A DNA stretch of 64,000 bases from Sphingobacterium corticibacter (GCF_003076635.1 NZ_QDKG01000007.1:103319-167318); one strand, 5' to 3'; positions 7,292 to 15,566 are shown, counted from the first letter of the stretch. Made by a program: numbers and translations. The notes: a model not told the origin generated them from the letters alone.

Positions 7292-9718
7292 TTAATTCCT
7301 CAACGGCTTACCTTTCGTCAACATATGCTGAATGCGTTCTAAAGTTTTGCGCTCGGCACATAGTTCCAAAAAGGCTTTCCGTTCGATATCTAATAAGTAT
7401 TGCTCAGAAACTTCGGTCGGCGCCGACAGATCGCCGCCGCACATCACCCAACCTAATTTTTCAGATATCTTCTTATCGTGCTCGGAAATATAATTGCCGG
7501 CATGCATTGACGCCGATCCGGCATAAACTATTCCGAGACCTTGCTTTCCGAGTACCTTAATATCCTTGCGTTGCGCTGGCTGCAAATAGCCTTCATTAGC
7601 TAACTCTAATGCTTTCGCCTTGGCGTCTGCTAAAAGGCGCTTTCTATTCATGGTAATGGCGAACTTTCCTTTTTGCAAGTAACCGAGTTCGTATGCTTCT
7701 ACTGCTGACGTTGATACTTTTGCTTGCCCAACGGTCAAGAAGCGTTCTTTCAATGTATTTTGCGTGATTTGATCTTCTTTGAATTCATCCGAAGCGCGCA
7801 AAGCAAATTCTTTGGAACCACCACCACCTGGAATGACGCCTACTCCAAATTCTACCAAGCCCATATACGTCTCAGCATGCAATTGCACAAAATCAGCGTG
7901 CATCGAAAACTCACAGCCGCCGCCTAACGCAAGCTGAAATGGCGCAACCACCACGGGGATAGACGAATACCGCAAACGCATGGCCGTGTTTTGGAACATA
8001 CGAATCGCCATATTCAACTCATCATAGTCTTGCTCGACCGCCATCATGAAGATCATACCGATATTCGCGCCAGCGGAGAAGTTTTTACCGTCGTTGGTAA
8101 TCACCAAACCACGGTACTCTTGCTCTGCAAGATCAATCGCTTTGTTGACACCTTGAATAACATCGCCACCAATCGTATTCATCTTGGTATGGAACTCACA
8201 GTTTATAATACCATCACCTAAGTCGGTAATCGTTACACCAGAGTTTTTCCAAATGGTATGTTTTTCGCGAATATTATCTAATACGATTAGATCTTCCGCC
8301 CCTGGAATTGCTTTGTAGGATTTCGACTGGATGTCGTAATAGTTTTTGACGCCGTCAACCACTTTATAAAAATGTTCATGACCAGCTTCCAGCATGTCGT
8401 GCACCCATGCAGCTACTTGACCAGACTGTCCCGGCAGACGTTTCTCTTCGCTCTTAATCTTTTCAATGGTTTCGCGTACGCCTAAAGCATCCCAAACCTC
8501 GAACGGGCCTAATTCCCAGCCAAAGCCTGCACGCATGGCATCGTCGATGCGGTAGAAATCGTCTGTAATCTCTGGTACGCGATTAGATACATATTCGAAC
8601 AAAGGATAATGCATCGCGCGGAATAATTCGGCGGCTTTATCTGTACCCTGTTCGTACACCTTCATGCGTTTACGAATATCTTCTACCGGTTTCGTGGCTT
8701 CCAGCGTGCTCGATTTCACCTTTTGTTGCTCGCCGTACTCTAAAGTTTTGAGGTTTAGTGACAGGATGTTAGAATTTCCTTTATCGTCTTTTACCTTTTT
8801 ATAAAAACCTTGTTTTGTTTTTTCGCCCAACCATTTCTTTTCCGCCATCTGGCTGATGTAAGAAGGTAGCTGAAACACGCCTTTGGCTTCATCGTTTGGT
8901 GCATTTTCTGTCAATCCGTTGGCTACGTTGACTAACGTATCCAAACCGACTACATCTGCGGTACGGAAGGTTGCAGATTTGGGGTGACCCATCGCAGGCC
9001 CAGTATATTTATCTACTTCTTCTACCGTAAGTCCTAGCGGTTCGATCAGATGCGTAAGTGCTAACATGGAATACACACCAATACGGTTACCAATAAAGGC
9101 CGGCGTATCTTTACACAAAACGACGGTTTTCCCCAGCAGCTTGTCACCAAAATAAGTTAGAAAATCGATCACAGAAGGATCAGTATGCTCTGTTGGGATA
9201 ATTTCAAAGAGCTCTAAATACCGCGGCGGATTAAAGAAGTGCGTACCACAGAAATTCTTTTTAAAATCCTCACTGTGACCTTCTGCCATCAGATGAATTG
9301 GGATACCTGATGTATTAGAGGTTACCAACGTGCCTTCTTTGCGGTATTTTTCTACTTGATCAAATACTGATTTCTTGATGTCTAAACGCTCCACGACTAC
9401 TTCGATCACCCAATCAGCATGAGCGATATCTTTCATATTATCTTCGAAGTTTCCAGTGGTGATGCGGTTAGCGAAGCGCTTACTGTATATGGGGGAGGGA
9501 TTTGTTTTGAGTGCCGTATCGAGAGACGTATTGACTATTCGATTTCGCACTGCTTTGCTTTCTAGACTCAGTCCTTTTGCCTCTTCTTGAGGAAGAAGCT
9601 CCTTGGGAACAATATCCAGCAGAAGAACTTCAACGCCAATATTTGCAAAGTGACATGCGATTCGCGAGCCCATTACGCCCGAACCTAACACGGCTACCTT
9701 TTTGATATTTTTTTTCAT
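7292..9718 (-). CDS. fadN: Bifunctional 3-hydroxyacyl-CoA dehydrogenase / enoyl-CoA hydratase, FadN-type
   Basis: This protein performs the hydration and NAD-dependent oxidation steps of beta-oxidation. The order is dehydrogenase first: an N-terminal Rossmann domain with GSGVMGSRIA at about residue 12 and the substrate region GTHFFNPPRY, then the helical dehydrogenase domains to about residue 430. The C-terminal crotonase domain (about 505-700) has KNFSAGANIGM and LALGGGCEFSMHADF. The order and the 808-residue length match B. subtilis FadN rather than E. coli FadB, where the hydratase comes first. It follows marR by 54 bp and heads the fadN-(insert)-fadA-fadE series. Confidence 0.94.
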   Translation of the reverse strand: MKKNIKKVAVLGSGVMGSRIACHFANIGVEVLLLDIVPKELLPQEEAKGLSLESKAVRNRIVNTSLDTALKTNPSPIYSKRFANRITTGNFEDNMKDIAHADWVIEVVVERLDIKKSVFDQVEKYRKEGTLVTSNTSGIPIHLMAEGHSEDFKKNFCGTHFFNPPRYLELFEIIPTEHTDPSVIDFLTYFGDKLLGKTVVLCKDTPAFIGNRIGVYSMLALTHLIEPLGLTVEEVDKYTGPAMGHPKSATFRTADVVGLDTLVNVANGLTENAPNDEAKGVFQLPSYISQMAEKKWLGEKTKQGFYKKVKDDKGNSNILSLNLKTLEYGEQQKVKSSTLEATKPVEDIRKRMKVYEQGTDKAAELFRAMHYPLFEYVSNRVPEITDDFYRIDDAMRAGFGWELGPFEVWDALGVRETIEKIKSEEKRLPGQSGQVAAWVHDMLEAGHEHFYKVVDGVKNYYDIQSKSYKAIPGAEDLIVLDNIREKHTIWKNSGVTITDLGDGIINCEFHTKMNTIGGDVIQGVNKAIDLAEQEYRGLVITNDGKNFSAGANIGMIFMMAVEQDYDELNMAIRMFQNTAMRLRYSSIPVVVAPFQLALGGGCEFSMHADFVQLHAETYMGLVEFGVGVIPGGGGSKEFALRASDEFKEDQITQNTLKERFLTVGQAKVSTSAVEAYELGYLQKGKFAITMNRKRLLADAKAKALELANEGYLQPAQRKDIKVLGKQGLGIVYAGSASMHAGNYISEHDKKISEKLGWVMCGGDLSAPTEVSEQYLLDIERKAFLELCAERKTLERIQHMLTKGKPLRN

Positions 9719-9772
9719 ATCATCTTATTTTAGATTTATTATGTACGTGCTACCAGCAGGTGCTGGCATGCG

Positions 9773-10228
9773 TTAGAGTTTCACTGTTGAATTTTCTCTT
9801 TTGGGATCATATTTAGAAACCAGTTCATTGATCTTTAACAACGTTTTGATGAGCTGAGTCCGCTCTTTGGCAGTTAGCTCTTCATCCAGAAAGTTATTAA
9901 AATCTCGAACCACATGCTTAGCAATGTTTCTTTTCTCTATACCCAACTCAGTAAGATATACCTTAACGGATCGTTTATCGGTCGTGCTAGCTTCTCTATA
10001 TATGAAGCCAAGATTCTCCAAATTGTTTAGCACACGTGACAAACTTGTCGTCTTTACGCCAGTCGAGTTGGCAATATGCGATACAGGTGTGCCATCTCGA
10101 TGGATATTGATCAAAATATAACCAGCAGCTTGAGTAAAGCCATCTTGAGCAGCAATTTGGTTGTATTTATTTGCCAAATTTTGCCAACAAGCTTTTAAAA
10201 AATAATCTATCGTGTTATCTTGACTCAT
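9773..10228 (-). CDS. MarR family transcriptional regulator
   Basis: This 151-residue MarR-type winged-helix protein has a dimerisation helix at the N-terminus, the DNA-binding core TPVSHIANSTGVKTTSLSRV, NLGFIYREASTTDKRSVKVYLTELG (wing with the usual D-x-R), and a C-terminal helix pair. It is the first gene of the leftward beta-oxidation operon and very probably controls it, perhaps in response to an acyl-CoA (inference from position). It is divergent from an oxygenase gene across about 150 bp. The 11-mer TGTTTATCACA occurs in both promoters and is a candidate binding site. Confidence 0.9.
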   Translation of the reverse strand: MSQDNTIDYFLKACWQNLANKYNQIAAQDGFTQAAGYILINIHRDGTPVSHIANSTGVKTTSLSRVLNNLENLGFIYREASTTDKRSVKVYLTELGIEKRNIAKHVVRDFNNFLDEELTAKERTQLIKTLLKINELVSKYDPKRENSTVKL

Positions 10229-10261
10229 AATTAGTTATTTACAATTGCTATGCCAGCATAT

Positions 10262-10291
10262 CAAATTTAACGGATGTTTATCACATTCCAA
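10262..10291 (-). promoter_or_regulatory. Predicted promoter of the marR-fad operon
   Basis: On the minus strand, TTG (10291-10289), a 19-bp spacer and TAAATTTG (10269-10262) fit the Bacteroidota consensus TTG-N17-23-TAnnTTTG. The start site would be near 10257, about 30 nt before the marR ATG. The 11-mer TGTTTATCACA (10275-10285) lies in the spacer. Confidence 0.6.
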
Positions 10292-10348
10292 AATTTTTAT
10301 CTCCTTAATTTGTAAAAAATCGCATTACGCAATTTCGGTAATAAGATT

Positions 10349-10356
10349 TAACTTTG
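10349..10356 (+). promoter_or_regulatory. -7 element TAACTTTG of the 2OG oxygenase gene
   Basis: This is an exact TAnnTTTG match 22 bp before the ATG at 10378; no convincing -33 TTG was found. It overlaps the TTG codon at 10354, which argues against that codon being the start. The second TGTTTATCACA copy begins at 10355. Confidence 0.5.
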
Positions 10357-10377
10357 TTTATCACAAAAACATGTCGC

Positions 10378-11340
10378 ATGGCAGATATAAACATACCTAG
10401 ACTAGATTTGTTGCAGTATACCGAAGGGAATGACGAGCAGCGCAAACAGTTTTCACAAGATATTGGTAAAGCATTTAACGAAACCGGATTCGTGACCATC
10501 GCGAATCATGGGCTGAGTCAGTCATTGATCGATGAGCTTTATAAAGTCGTCAAAGATTTTTTTGACTTACCCGAAGAGGTCAAAAATGCCTATCAATTTC
10601 CAGAATTGGCCGGACAGCGCGGTTACACTTCCAAAGGCAAAGAAAAGGCCAAAGACGCGAACACGCCGGATCTAAAGGAATTCTGGCAACGCGGACAAAC
10701 TATTGTCGGTGAGGAATATTCTAAGGCCGACTTTCCAGATAATATTATCGTATCGGAATTGCCACGCTTCAACGAGGTCACGGCAGAAGTGTACAAACGA
10801 TTAGAAGATGCCGGCCGGAATATCCTACAAGCTATTGCTGTGTACCTTAATCTGGATGAAGATTACTTTGAGTCTTTTGTGATTAATGGGAATTCCATTC
10901 TACGTGCCATTCATTACTTCCCGATTGAGAATCCAGATGCTATTTCTCCAGATGCGGTTCGTGCAGGAGCGCATGAAGATATCAATCTGATCACCTTATT
11001 AATTGGCGCTAGCGCTGATGGCTTGGAAGTACTCACAAAAGACAATGAGTGGTTTCCCATCAAAGCAAAGGGTGAAGATATCGTGGTCAATGTCGGAGAT
11101 ATGTTGCAACGGTTGACTAATAATAAATTGAAATCGACAACCCACCGTGTCGTAAATCCACCGCGAGAGTTAATGAAAACTTCCCGCTATTCCGTGCCAT
11201 TTTTCTTACATCCTAAATCGAGCATGAGTTTGGCGAGTTTAGATGCTACCATTTCGGAAGAATATCCGAAATTGTATGAAGATTATACCGCAGGACAATA
11301 TTTGGATGAGCGCCTTCGCGAAATTGGCTTAAAAATGTAA
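10378..11340 (+). CDS. Isopenicillin-N-synthase-like 2-oxoglutarate/Fe(II) oxygenase
   Basis: This 320-residue non-heme iron oxygenase has an N-terminal DIOX_N part (about residues 5-130, with FNETGFVTIANHGL) and a C-terminal 2OG-FeII_Oxy domain. The iron ligands are the HED of GAHEDINLITLL and the histidine in STTHRVVNPP, whose arginine lies in the position expected to bind 2-oxoglutarate. The family is broad (oxidation, ring closure, hydroxylation), and the substrate cannot be inferred; antibiotic synthesis is not implied. I start it at the ATG at 10378, because the in-frame TTG at 10354 lies inside the -7 promoter element. It is divergent from marR and ends in a shared terminator. Confidence 0.88.
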   Translation: MADINIPRLDLLQYTEGNDEQRKQFSQDIGKAFNETGFVTIANHGLSQSLIDELYKVVKDFFDLPEEVKNAYQFPELAGQRGYTSKGKEKAKDANTPDLKEFWQRGQTIVGEEYSKADFPDNIIVSELPRFNEVTAEVYKRLEDAGRNILQAIAVYLNLDEDYFESFVINGNSILRAIHYFPIENPDAISPDAVRAGAHEDINLITLLIGASADGLEVLTKDNEWFPIKAKGEDIVVNVGDMLQRLTNNKLKSTTHRVVNPPRELMKTSRYSVPFFLHPKSSMSLASLDATISEEYPKLYEDYTAGQYLDERLREIGLKM

Positions 11341-11363
11341 GCTGTATATATAGACTGTATTAT

Positions 11364-11403
11364 AAAAGAAATGGAGTAGTCTAACACCTACTCCATTTCT
11401 TTT
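11364..11403. terminator. Bidirectional terminator between the oxygenase and MmcQ genes
   Basis: A perfect 16-bp stem (AAAAGAAATGGAGTAG and its complement) with an 8-nt loop is A-rich on the left and T-rich on the right. The right arm includes the stop codon of the convergent MmcQ-like gene. Confidence 0.85.
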
Positions 11404-11753
11404 ATTTCGTCTTGTTGATTCTTAGACAGTCCGCGAAAGACCAATTCATACGAATGATCGATCCACTCTTGCAATAAATGATCATTGGCTTCTCTATTCG
11501 TAAATACCGTATTCCAATGCTTCTTATTCATATGAAAACCCGGAAACACCGTTTGCGGATAGGATTCTCGCAATTCTACCGCTAGCTCAGGATCACACTT
11601 CACATTAAAACTTAAGACATCTATCTGATCTAAACCAATGAGCAAGAAAATCTTCGGCCCTACCTTAAATACCAACGTATCTGGCCCGAAAGGTAACTCT
11701 TCAGACACACCTTGCTTTTGCAGGCAGTACAGACGTAAGCTTTCTATATCCAT
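11388..11753 (-). CDS. MmcQ/YjbR family protein
   Basis: This 121-residue protein matches the YjbR/MmcQ fold family, a small double-wing-like domain often described as DNA-binding but of unproven function. Typical features are the N-terminal MDIESLRLYCLQKQGVSEELPFG region, the conserved DTLVFKVGPKIFLLI strand, the CDPELAVELRE segment, and MNKKHWNTV followed by a C-terminal SYELVFRGL helix. It covers nearly the whole family length. It is convergent with the oxygenase gene and sits 47 bp downstream of the thioredoxin-like gene on the same strand. No partner suggests its role. Confidence 0.85.
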   Translation of the reverse strand: MDIESLRLYCLQKQGVSEELPFGPDTLVFKVGPKIFLLIGLDQIDVLSFNVKCDPELAVELRESYPQTVFPGFHMNKKHWNTVFTNREANDHLLQEWIDHSYELVFRGLSKNQQDEIKEME

Positions 11754-11800
11754 AAGATGAGGAGATCTCTAGGTTGAGTGATTGAATATGTAGATTTATA

Positions 11801-12352
11801 TTAGGCAAGCATAGCCAATAATTCATTTTGAATAGCCACACCTTTATCTTCGTTGTACCATTTTTGAAGCACTTCTTTTATTTCTTCAAATGGTTTATTA
11901 TCCGCCTTCATAGCATCAAAGATTGCTTGCAAAGGTTCTGGACGCGGGCCCCAAACGGCTTTATCATGACCAACATCATTGCGGATAATTAATTTGGGAA
12001 TAGATTTACCCCCATTAGTCAGATAATCATCAATCAAATGTGGCTCGCTATCACGAAGTTGTATATCGAAGTCGATGTTTTGGTTATTTTTTACTATCTG
12101 ATAAATCTGCGGAACAGAGTGCGCCGCATCACCACACCAAGGCTCGGTAATCACGATCCAGTGCTGCTCCTCGGTAATGCTATCTACATACCGTCTCATT
12201 GCGTCGCTTGGCTCGAAACGCTTTGTCCAGCGGCTCATGCGTGTCCAGTTCATTTTTGCGTATTGCAAATATTCCTCGTTATCGTAGGGTGCGTGTTTTT
12301 CAGGTTGTGCAAGTATGTCACCAAAATGTACCAGATACTCGTCGAAAGTCAT
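11801..12352 (-). CDS. Thioredoxin-like protein with a single active-site cysteine
   Basis: This 183-residue protein belongs to the cytosolic thioredoxin-like group (Thioredoxin_9 type) found in Bacteroidota and Firmicutes. A helical N-terminal part of about 60 residues precedes the thioredoxin fold. The usual CxxC is replaced by EPWCGDAAHS, so only one cysteine (C73) remains at the active site. The cis-proline-like region is KSIPKLIIRN. No signal peptide is seen. A single-cysteine site fits mixed-disulfide or peroxidase-type chemistry better than disulfide reduction, but this is inference. The gene is divergent from dnaK across 237 bp. Confidence 0.8.
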   Translation of the reverse strand: MTFDEYLVHFGDILAQPEKHAPYDNEEYLQYAKMNWTRMSRWTKRFEPSDAMRRYVDSITEEQHWIVITEPWCGDAAHSVPQIYQIVKNNQNIDFDIQLRDSEPHLIDDYLTNGGKSIPKLIIRNDVGHDKAVWGPRPEPLQAIFDAMKADNKPFEEIKEVLQKWYNEDKGVAIQNELLAMLA

Positions 12353-12411
12353 AAGTCAATATATTTGGCGCTAAATTACGGAATTTTATCCAGCAGACAC
12401 CGAGCACTCAC

Positions 12412-12510
12412 TGTCATAATTTTGCCACGCTATCGCTATAAGTCACTACAAAAATGACAGGATGTCACTCAAAATTGACATCAATAAGACACATTGTACT
12501 CAATTATGAC
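12412..12510. promoter_or_regulatory. Cluster of TGTCA/TGACA inverted repeats upstream of dnaK
   Basis: TGACA-GGA-TGTCA (12455-12467) is a perfect 5-3-5 palindrome. GTCATAATT (12413-12421) and AATTATGAC (12502-12510) form a second perfect inverted pair around it, and TTGACA occurs at 12475-12480. The cluster lies 20-120 bp upstream of the sigma-54-like element, where an enhancer-binding protein would bind (inference). Confidence 0.45.
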
Positions 12511-12531
12511 GCGAGAAATGCTTTCTGAACA

Positions 12532-12548
12532 TTGGCACAACGGTTGAT
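12532..12548 (+). promoter_or_regulatory. Sigma-54-like -24/-12 element before dnaK
   Basis: TTGGCAC-N5-TTGAT matches the RpoN consensus TGGCAC-N5-TTGCW in spacing and in every conserved position except C(-12), which is A. The predicted start is near 12559, leaving a leader of about 30 nt to the dnaK ATG. No TAnnTTTG element is visible nearer to the gene. Confidence 0.4.
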
Positions 12549-12589
12549 ATAGGATAGGAAATTAAGCACAAGAGAAAACAAAATAAGAT

Positions 12590-14494
12590 ATGTCAAAAAT
12601 AATAGGTATAGATTTAGGAACCACGAACTCATGTGTTGCCGTAATGGAAGGTAACGAGCCGGTGGTTATTGCGAACAACGAAGGAAAGCGTACTACGCCA
12701 TCTGTTGTTGCATTTGTAGAGGGTGGAGAGCGCAAGGTAGGTGATCCTGCAAAACGTCAGGCCATTACTAACCCGCACAAAACCATTTATTCCATTAAAC
12801 GCTTTATGGGTTCTTCTTACGGCGAAGCCGAAAAAGAAGTATCTCAAGTACCATATAATGTGGTCAAAGGCGACAATAACACGCCACGTGTAGAGATTGA
12901 TGATCGTAAATACACACCGCAAGAAATTTCTGCAATGATCTTGCAGAAAATGAAAAAAACGGCAGAAGATTACTTAGGACAAGAAGTATCTCGAGCAGTA
13001 ATTACTGTGCCTGCGTACTTCAACGACGCACAACGCCAAGCGACGAAAGAAGCAGGTGAGGTTGCTGGTCTTAAAGTAGAGCGTATCATCAACGAGCCAA
13101 CAGCTGCTGCATTAGCATACGGTTTGGACAAAGCCAATAAAGACATGAAAATTGTCGTATTTGACTGTGGTGGTGGTACACATGACGTTTCGGTTTTGGA
13201 ATTAGGTGATGGTGTATTCGAAGTAAAATCTACCGATGGTGATACACACTTAGGTGGTGATGACTTTGATAACGTAATCATCAACTGGTTGGCTTCTGAG
13301 TTCGCGAATGAGAACAACGGATTTGACTTGAAGAAAGATGCAATGGCTTTACAGCGCTTGAAAGAAGCGGCTGAAAAAGCAAAAGTTGAATTATCTTCTA
13401 CTTCTTCTACAGAAATCAACTTGCCATATATCACGGCTGATGCTACGGGTCCTAAGCACTTGGTGCGCACCTTGTCTCGTGCAAAGTTCGAGAGCTTGGC
13501 AGATGATTTGATCAAACGTACGATCGAGCCTTGTAAAACAGCGTTGAAAAATGCGGGCTACAGCACGTCGGATATCGACGAAATTATCTTAGTAGGTGGT
13601 TCTACGCGTATCCCTGCTATTCAAGAAGCGGTAAAAAACTTCTTCGGAAAAGAGCCTTCTAAAGGTGTGAACCCAGATGAGGTAGTAGCATTAGGCGCAG
13701 CTATCCAAGGTGGTGTATTGACTGGTGAAGTGAAAGACGTTTTATTGTTAGATGTAACGCCACTTTCTTTGGGTATCGAAACCATGGGCGGCGTATTGAC
13801 GAAATTAATCGAAGCAAATACGACGATTCCTACCAAGAAATCAGAAGTATTCTCTACCGCAGCAGATAATCAACCATCTGTAGAGATTCACGTATTGCAA
13901 GGTGAGCGCCCTATGGCCGCTCAGAACCGTACATTGGGTCGTTTCCAATTGACGGATATTCCTCCTGCGCCACGTGGAGTTCCTCAGATCGAAGTGGTGT
14001 TTGATATTGATGCCAATGGTATCATCAAAGTTTCGGCAAAAGATAAAGCAACTGGCAAGGAACAGAACATCCGTATCGAAGCTTCTTCTGGCTTAAGCGA
14101 TGAAGAAATCCAAAAAATGAAGCAAGAGGCGGAAGCAAATGCAGAAGCAGATCAAAAACTGAAAGAGGAAGTAGATAAAATCAATGCGGCTGATGCCCTA
14201 GTTTTCTCTACCGAAAAACAGTTGACTGAATACGGCGATAAAATCCCTGCAGAGAAAAAATCAGCAATTGAAGCTGGTTTAGAGAAATTGAAAGCAGCAC
14301 ATGCTGCACGTGATTTCGCTGCGATCGACACGGCTTCTGAAGAACTGCAAGCGGCATGGAATGCTGCTTCTGAAGACATGTACAAAGCGTCTCAAGATGG
14401 TTCTGCACAACAACCTCAGGGTGATGCAGGTCAGGCTGGCAATAATGGCGGTGGTGACGATGTTCAAGACGTAGATTTTGAAGAAGTAAAATAA
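12590..14494 (+). CDS. dnaK: Molecular chaperone DnaK (Hsp70)
   Basis: This is the full-length 634-residue Hsp70. It has the ATPase domain starting [18 protein letters not shown], the phosphate and adenosine motifs [19 protein letters not shown] and [11 protein letters not shown], the linker [16 protein letters not shown] at about residue 385, the substrate-binding beta domain, the helical lid, and a Gly/Gln-rich tail ending DVDFEEVK. It folds and disaggregates proteins in the cytoplasm with DnaJ and GrpE, neither of which is encoded here. It stands alone between divergent and terminator-bounded neighbours. Control may come from the unusual upstream region at 12412-12548; no CIRCE element was found. 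Confidence 0.98.
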   Translation: MSKIIGIDLGTTNSCVAVMEGNEPVVIANNEGKRTTPSVVAFVEGGERKVGDPAKRQAITNPHKTIYSIKRFMGSSYGEAEKEVSQVPYNVVKGDNNTPRVEIDDRKYTPQEISAMILQKMKKTAEDYLGQEVSRAVITVPAYFNDAQRQATKEAGEVAGLKVERIINEPTAAALAYGLDKANKDMKIVVFDCGGGTHDVSVLELGDGVFEVKSTDGDTHLGGDDFDNVIINWLASEFANENNGFDLKKDAMALQRLKEAAEKAKVELSSTSSTEINLPYITADATGPKHLVRTLSRAKFESLADDLIKRTIEPCKTALKNAGYSTSDIDEIILVGGSTRIPAIQEAVKNFFGKEPSKGVNPDEVVALGAAIQGGVLTGEVKDVLLLDVTPLSLGIETMGGVLTKLIEANTTIPTKKSEVFSTAADNQPSVEIHVLQGERPMAAQNRTLGRFQLTDIPPAPRGVPQIEVVFDIDANGIIKVSAKDKATGKEQNIRIEASSGLSDEEIQKMKQEAEANAEADQKLKEEVDKINAADALVFSTEKQLTEYGDKIPAEKKSAIEAGLEKLKAAHAARDFAAIDTASEELQAAWNAASEDMYKASQDGSAQQPQGDAGQAGNNGGGDDVQDVDFEEVK

Positions 14495-14526
14495 TAAGCA
14501 TACCGCTCGCCCTTTGGGCGAATTTG

Positions 14527-14566
14527 AAAAGCTCCGACAGAGAAATCTGCCGGAGCTTTTTTATTT
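14527..14566 (+). terminator. Intrinsic terminator after dnaK
   Basis: A stem of about 15 bp (AAAAGCTCCGACAGA paired with TCTGCCGGAGCTTTT, one wobble) with a 4-nt loop is followed by TTATTT. It lies 33 bp past the dnaK stop. Confidence 0.9.
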
Positions 14567-14567
14567 A

Positions 14568-14580
14568 GCAACATTATTGC
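14568..14580. promoter_or_regulatory. Fur/Zur-family-like operator 1: GCAACATTATTGC
   Basis: This 13-bp palindrome (GCAAYA-T-TRTTGC) overlaps the predicted -33 TTG (14577-14579) of the lipoprotein gene. The same pattern recurs 39 bp downstream at 14607. TTGCAA-type half sites resemble those of metal regulators of the Fur family; which regulator binds is inference. Confidence 0.5.
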
Positions 14581-14607
14581 ATTTGAAAGAATGATGTTTT
14601 ATATTTG
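14577..14607 (+). promoter_or_regulatory. Predicted promoter of the histidine-rich lipoprotein gene
   Basis: TTG (14577-14579), a 20-bp spacer and TATATTTG (14600-14607) match the Bacteroidota consensus exactly. Each element is overlapped by one of the two palindromic operators, as expected for repression. Confidence 0.65.
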
Positions 14608-14619
14608 CCACATTGTTGC
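14607..14619. promoter_or_regulatory. Fur/Zur-family-like operator 2: GCCACATTGTTGC
   Basis: This aligns with operator 1 at 11 of 13 positions and with similar flanks (TTxGCxACATTxTTGCA). It starts at the last base of the -7 element and covers the predicted transcription start. Confidence 0.5.
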
Positions 14620-14665
14620 AATAATTAAGATCGACTGTGGATATTTAATTCTAAACATCATATAT

Positions 14666-15373
14666 ATGACTTCACAAAAACAAAACAAATTTTTCTCCGC
14701 TATTCTCGCTTTCGGACTTATCGCTACAATAACTTCATGTAGCAGCGACGATCCAGTAGATATTGTGCAAGAAGGAATCCAAAAAGCAGAATTGACATTT
14801 ACGGAGGTAACTGGAGCTGGCGTATATCCGCACGGTGATCACTTCCATGGTTTAGCAGATGCAACGGATGGAGCTGCGCAGGTTGTTACTTTCAATGCAC
14901 AGGGAGAAGCAACAGCCAATGGTCATTTACATCTAGATGCCGAAGCAGTATATCGCCTTGACTTAAAAGCTTGGGATCACACTGGCCACGAAGTAACGGC
15001 AGACTTTATAGCAACAGAGGCAGCAGCCGCAAATTACAAAGCCTTTCTAATAGGTGGTGATTACATTTTAAACTCGAACACCACGGACGAAAGTGGCGCT
15101 ATCTTCCAACCACGAGAAACTCTTTATGGTGATGGTACAGCGGTAACAGGCTTAGGTGGCAGAGGTACTACTGGTGTGTTATCTTACTTTGGCATTGGGC
15201 ACAGCAACGTAGCCAATACACGCGACGTGACATTCATTCTTCGCAAACTACAAACTGGTGTCAAAGAAAACATTACCCGTTTGGATTGGAACAGAAGCGA
15301 CTATGCAGCTACCTTTGCTGGCGAGAACGTATTGGAACTAAAATTCGAGATTCACGCGGAGCACAATCATTAA
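14666..15373 (+). CDS. Histidine-rich lipoprotein with an HxxHxH motif, possibly zinc-binding
   Basis: This 235-residue protein has a lipoprotein signal peptide ending in TITSC (lipid cysteine at 25). SSDD follows the cysteine, an acidic tract like the surface-export signals of Bacteroidota lipoproteins. HGDHFH at 56-61 equals the HxxHxH histidine triad known from streptococcal Pht zinc proteins; more histidines follow in NGHLHL, WDHTGHE and the C-terminal HAEHNH. I know no named family for the whole protein. I use the ATG at 14666, because the upstream in-frame ATG at 14591 would lie before the predicted promoter. Two Fur/Zur-like palindromes overlap that promoter, so a role in zinc capture is a reasonable inference but unproven. 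Confidence 0.8.
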   Translation: MTSQKQNKFFSAILAFGLIATITSCSSDDPVDIVQEGIQKAELTFTEVTGAGVYPHGDHFHGLADATDGAAQVVTFNAQGEATANGHLHLDAEAVYRLDLKAWDHTGHEVTADFIATEAAAANYKAFLIGGDYILNSNTTDESGAIFQPRETLYGDGTAVTGLGGRGTTGVLSYFGIGHSNVANTRDVTFILRKLQTGVKENITRLDWNRSDYAATFAGENVLELKFEIHAEHNH

Positions 15374-15410
15374 AATTTTCCGTACATAGTAGTTTATAAA
15401 TAGATTTTTA

Positions 15411-15449
15411 GAAAGTGGCCTTTCGTATTCGATTGGCCACTTTTCTTTT
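15411..15449 (+). terminator. Intrinsic terminator after the histidine-rich lipoprotein gene
   Basis: GAAAGTGGCC pairs with GGCCACTTTTC around a 13-nt loop and is followed by TTTTA. It lies 38 bp past the stop. Confidence 0.75.
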
Positions 15450-15543
15450 AATAAAATAGATGTACCAACAGCATTTTTTGTAATACAAAAGTCAACTTTA
15501 CTTTCGAAGGATAGGATTTCATTTAATTTGACCATTTTTGAAT

Positions 15544-15566
15544 AAAAATCAAATTATTTGATTTTT
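15544..15566. promoter_or_regulatory. 23-bp perfect palindrome AAAAATCAAAT-T-ATTTGATTTTT
   Basis: The arms are 11 bp, perfect, with a single central base, about 120 bp upstream of the BamA/TamA-like gene. It could be an operator or simply an AT-rich cruciform. No second copy was noticed in the window. Confidence 0.4.

Noticed and set aside
9753..9766. Small hairpin CCAGCA-GG-TGCTGG between marR and fadN
   Set aside because: Six-bp stem with a 2-nt loop and no T-run; genes on both sides are co-directional, so a terminator is unlikely and no other role is evident.
12970..13515. Long minus-strand frame inside dnaK (181 residues)
   Set aside because: It lies wholly within dnaK, has no homology and reflects the codon use of the real gene; shadow frame.
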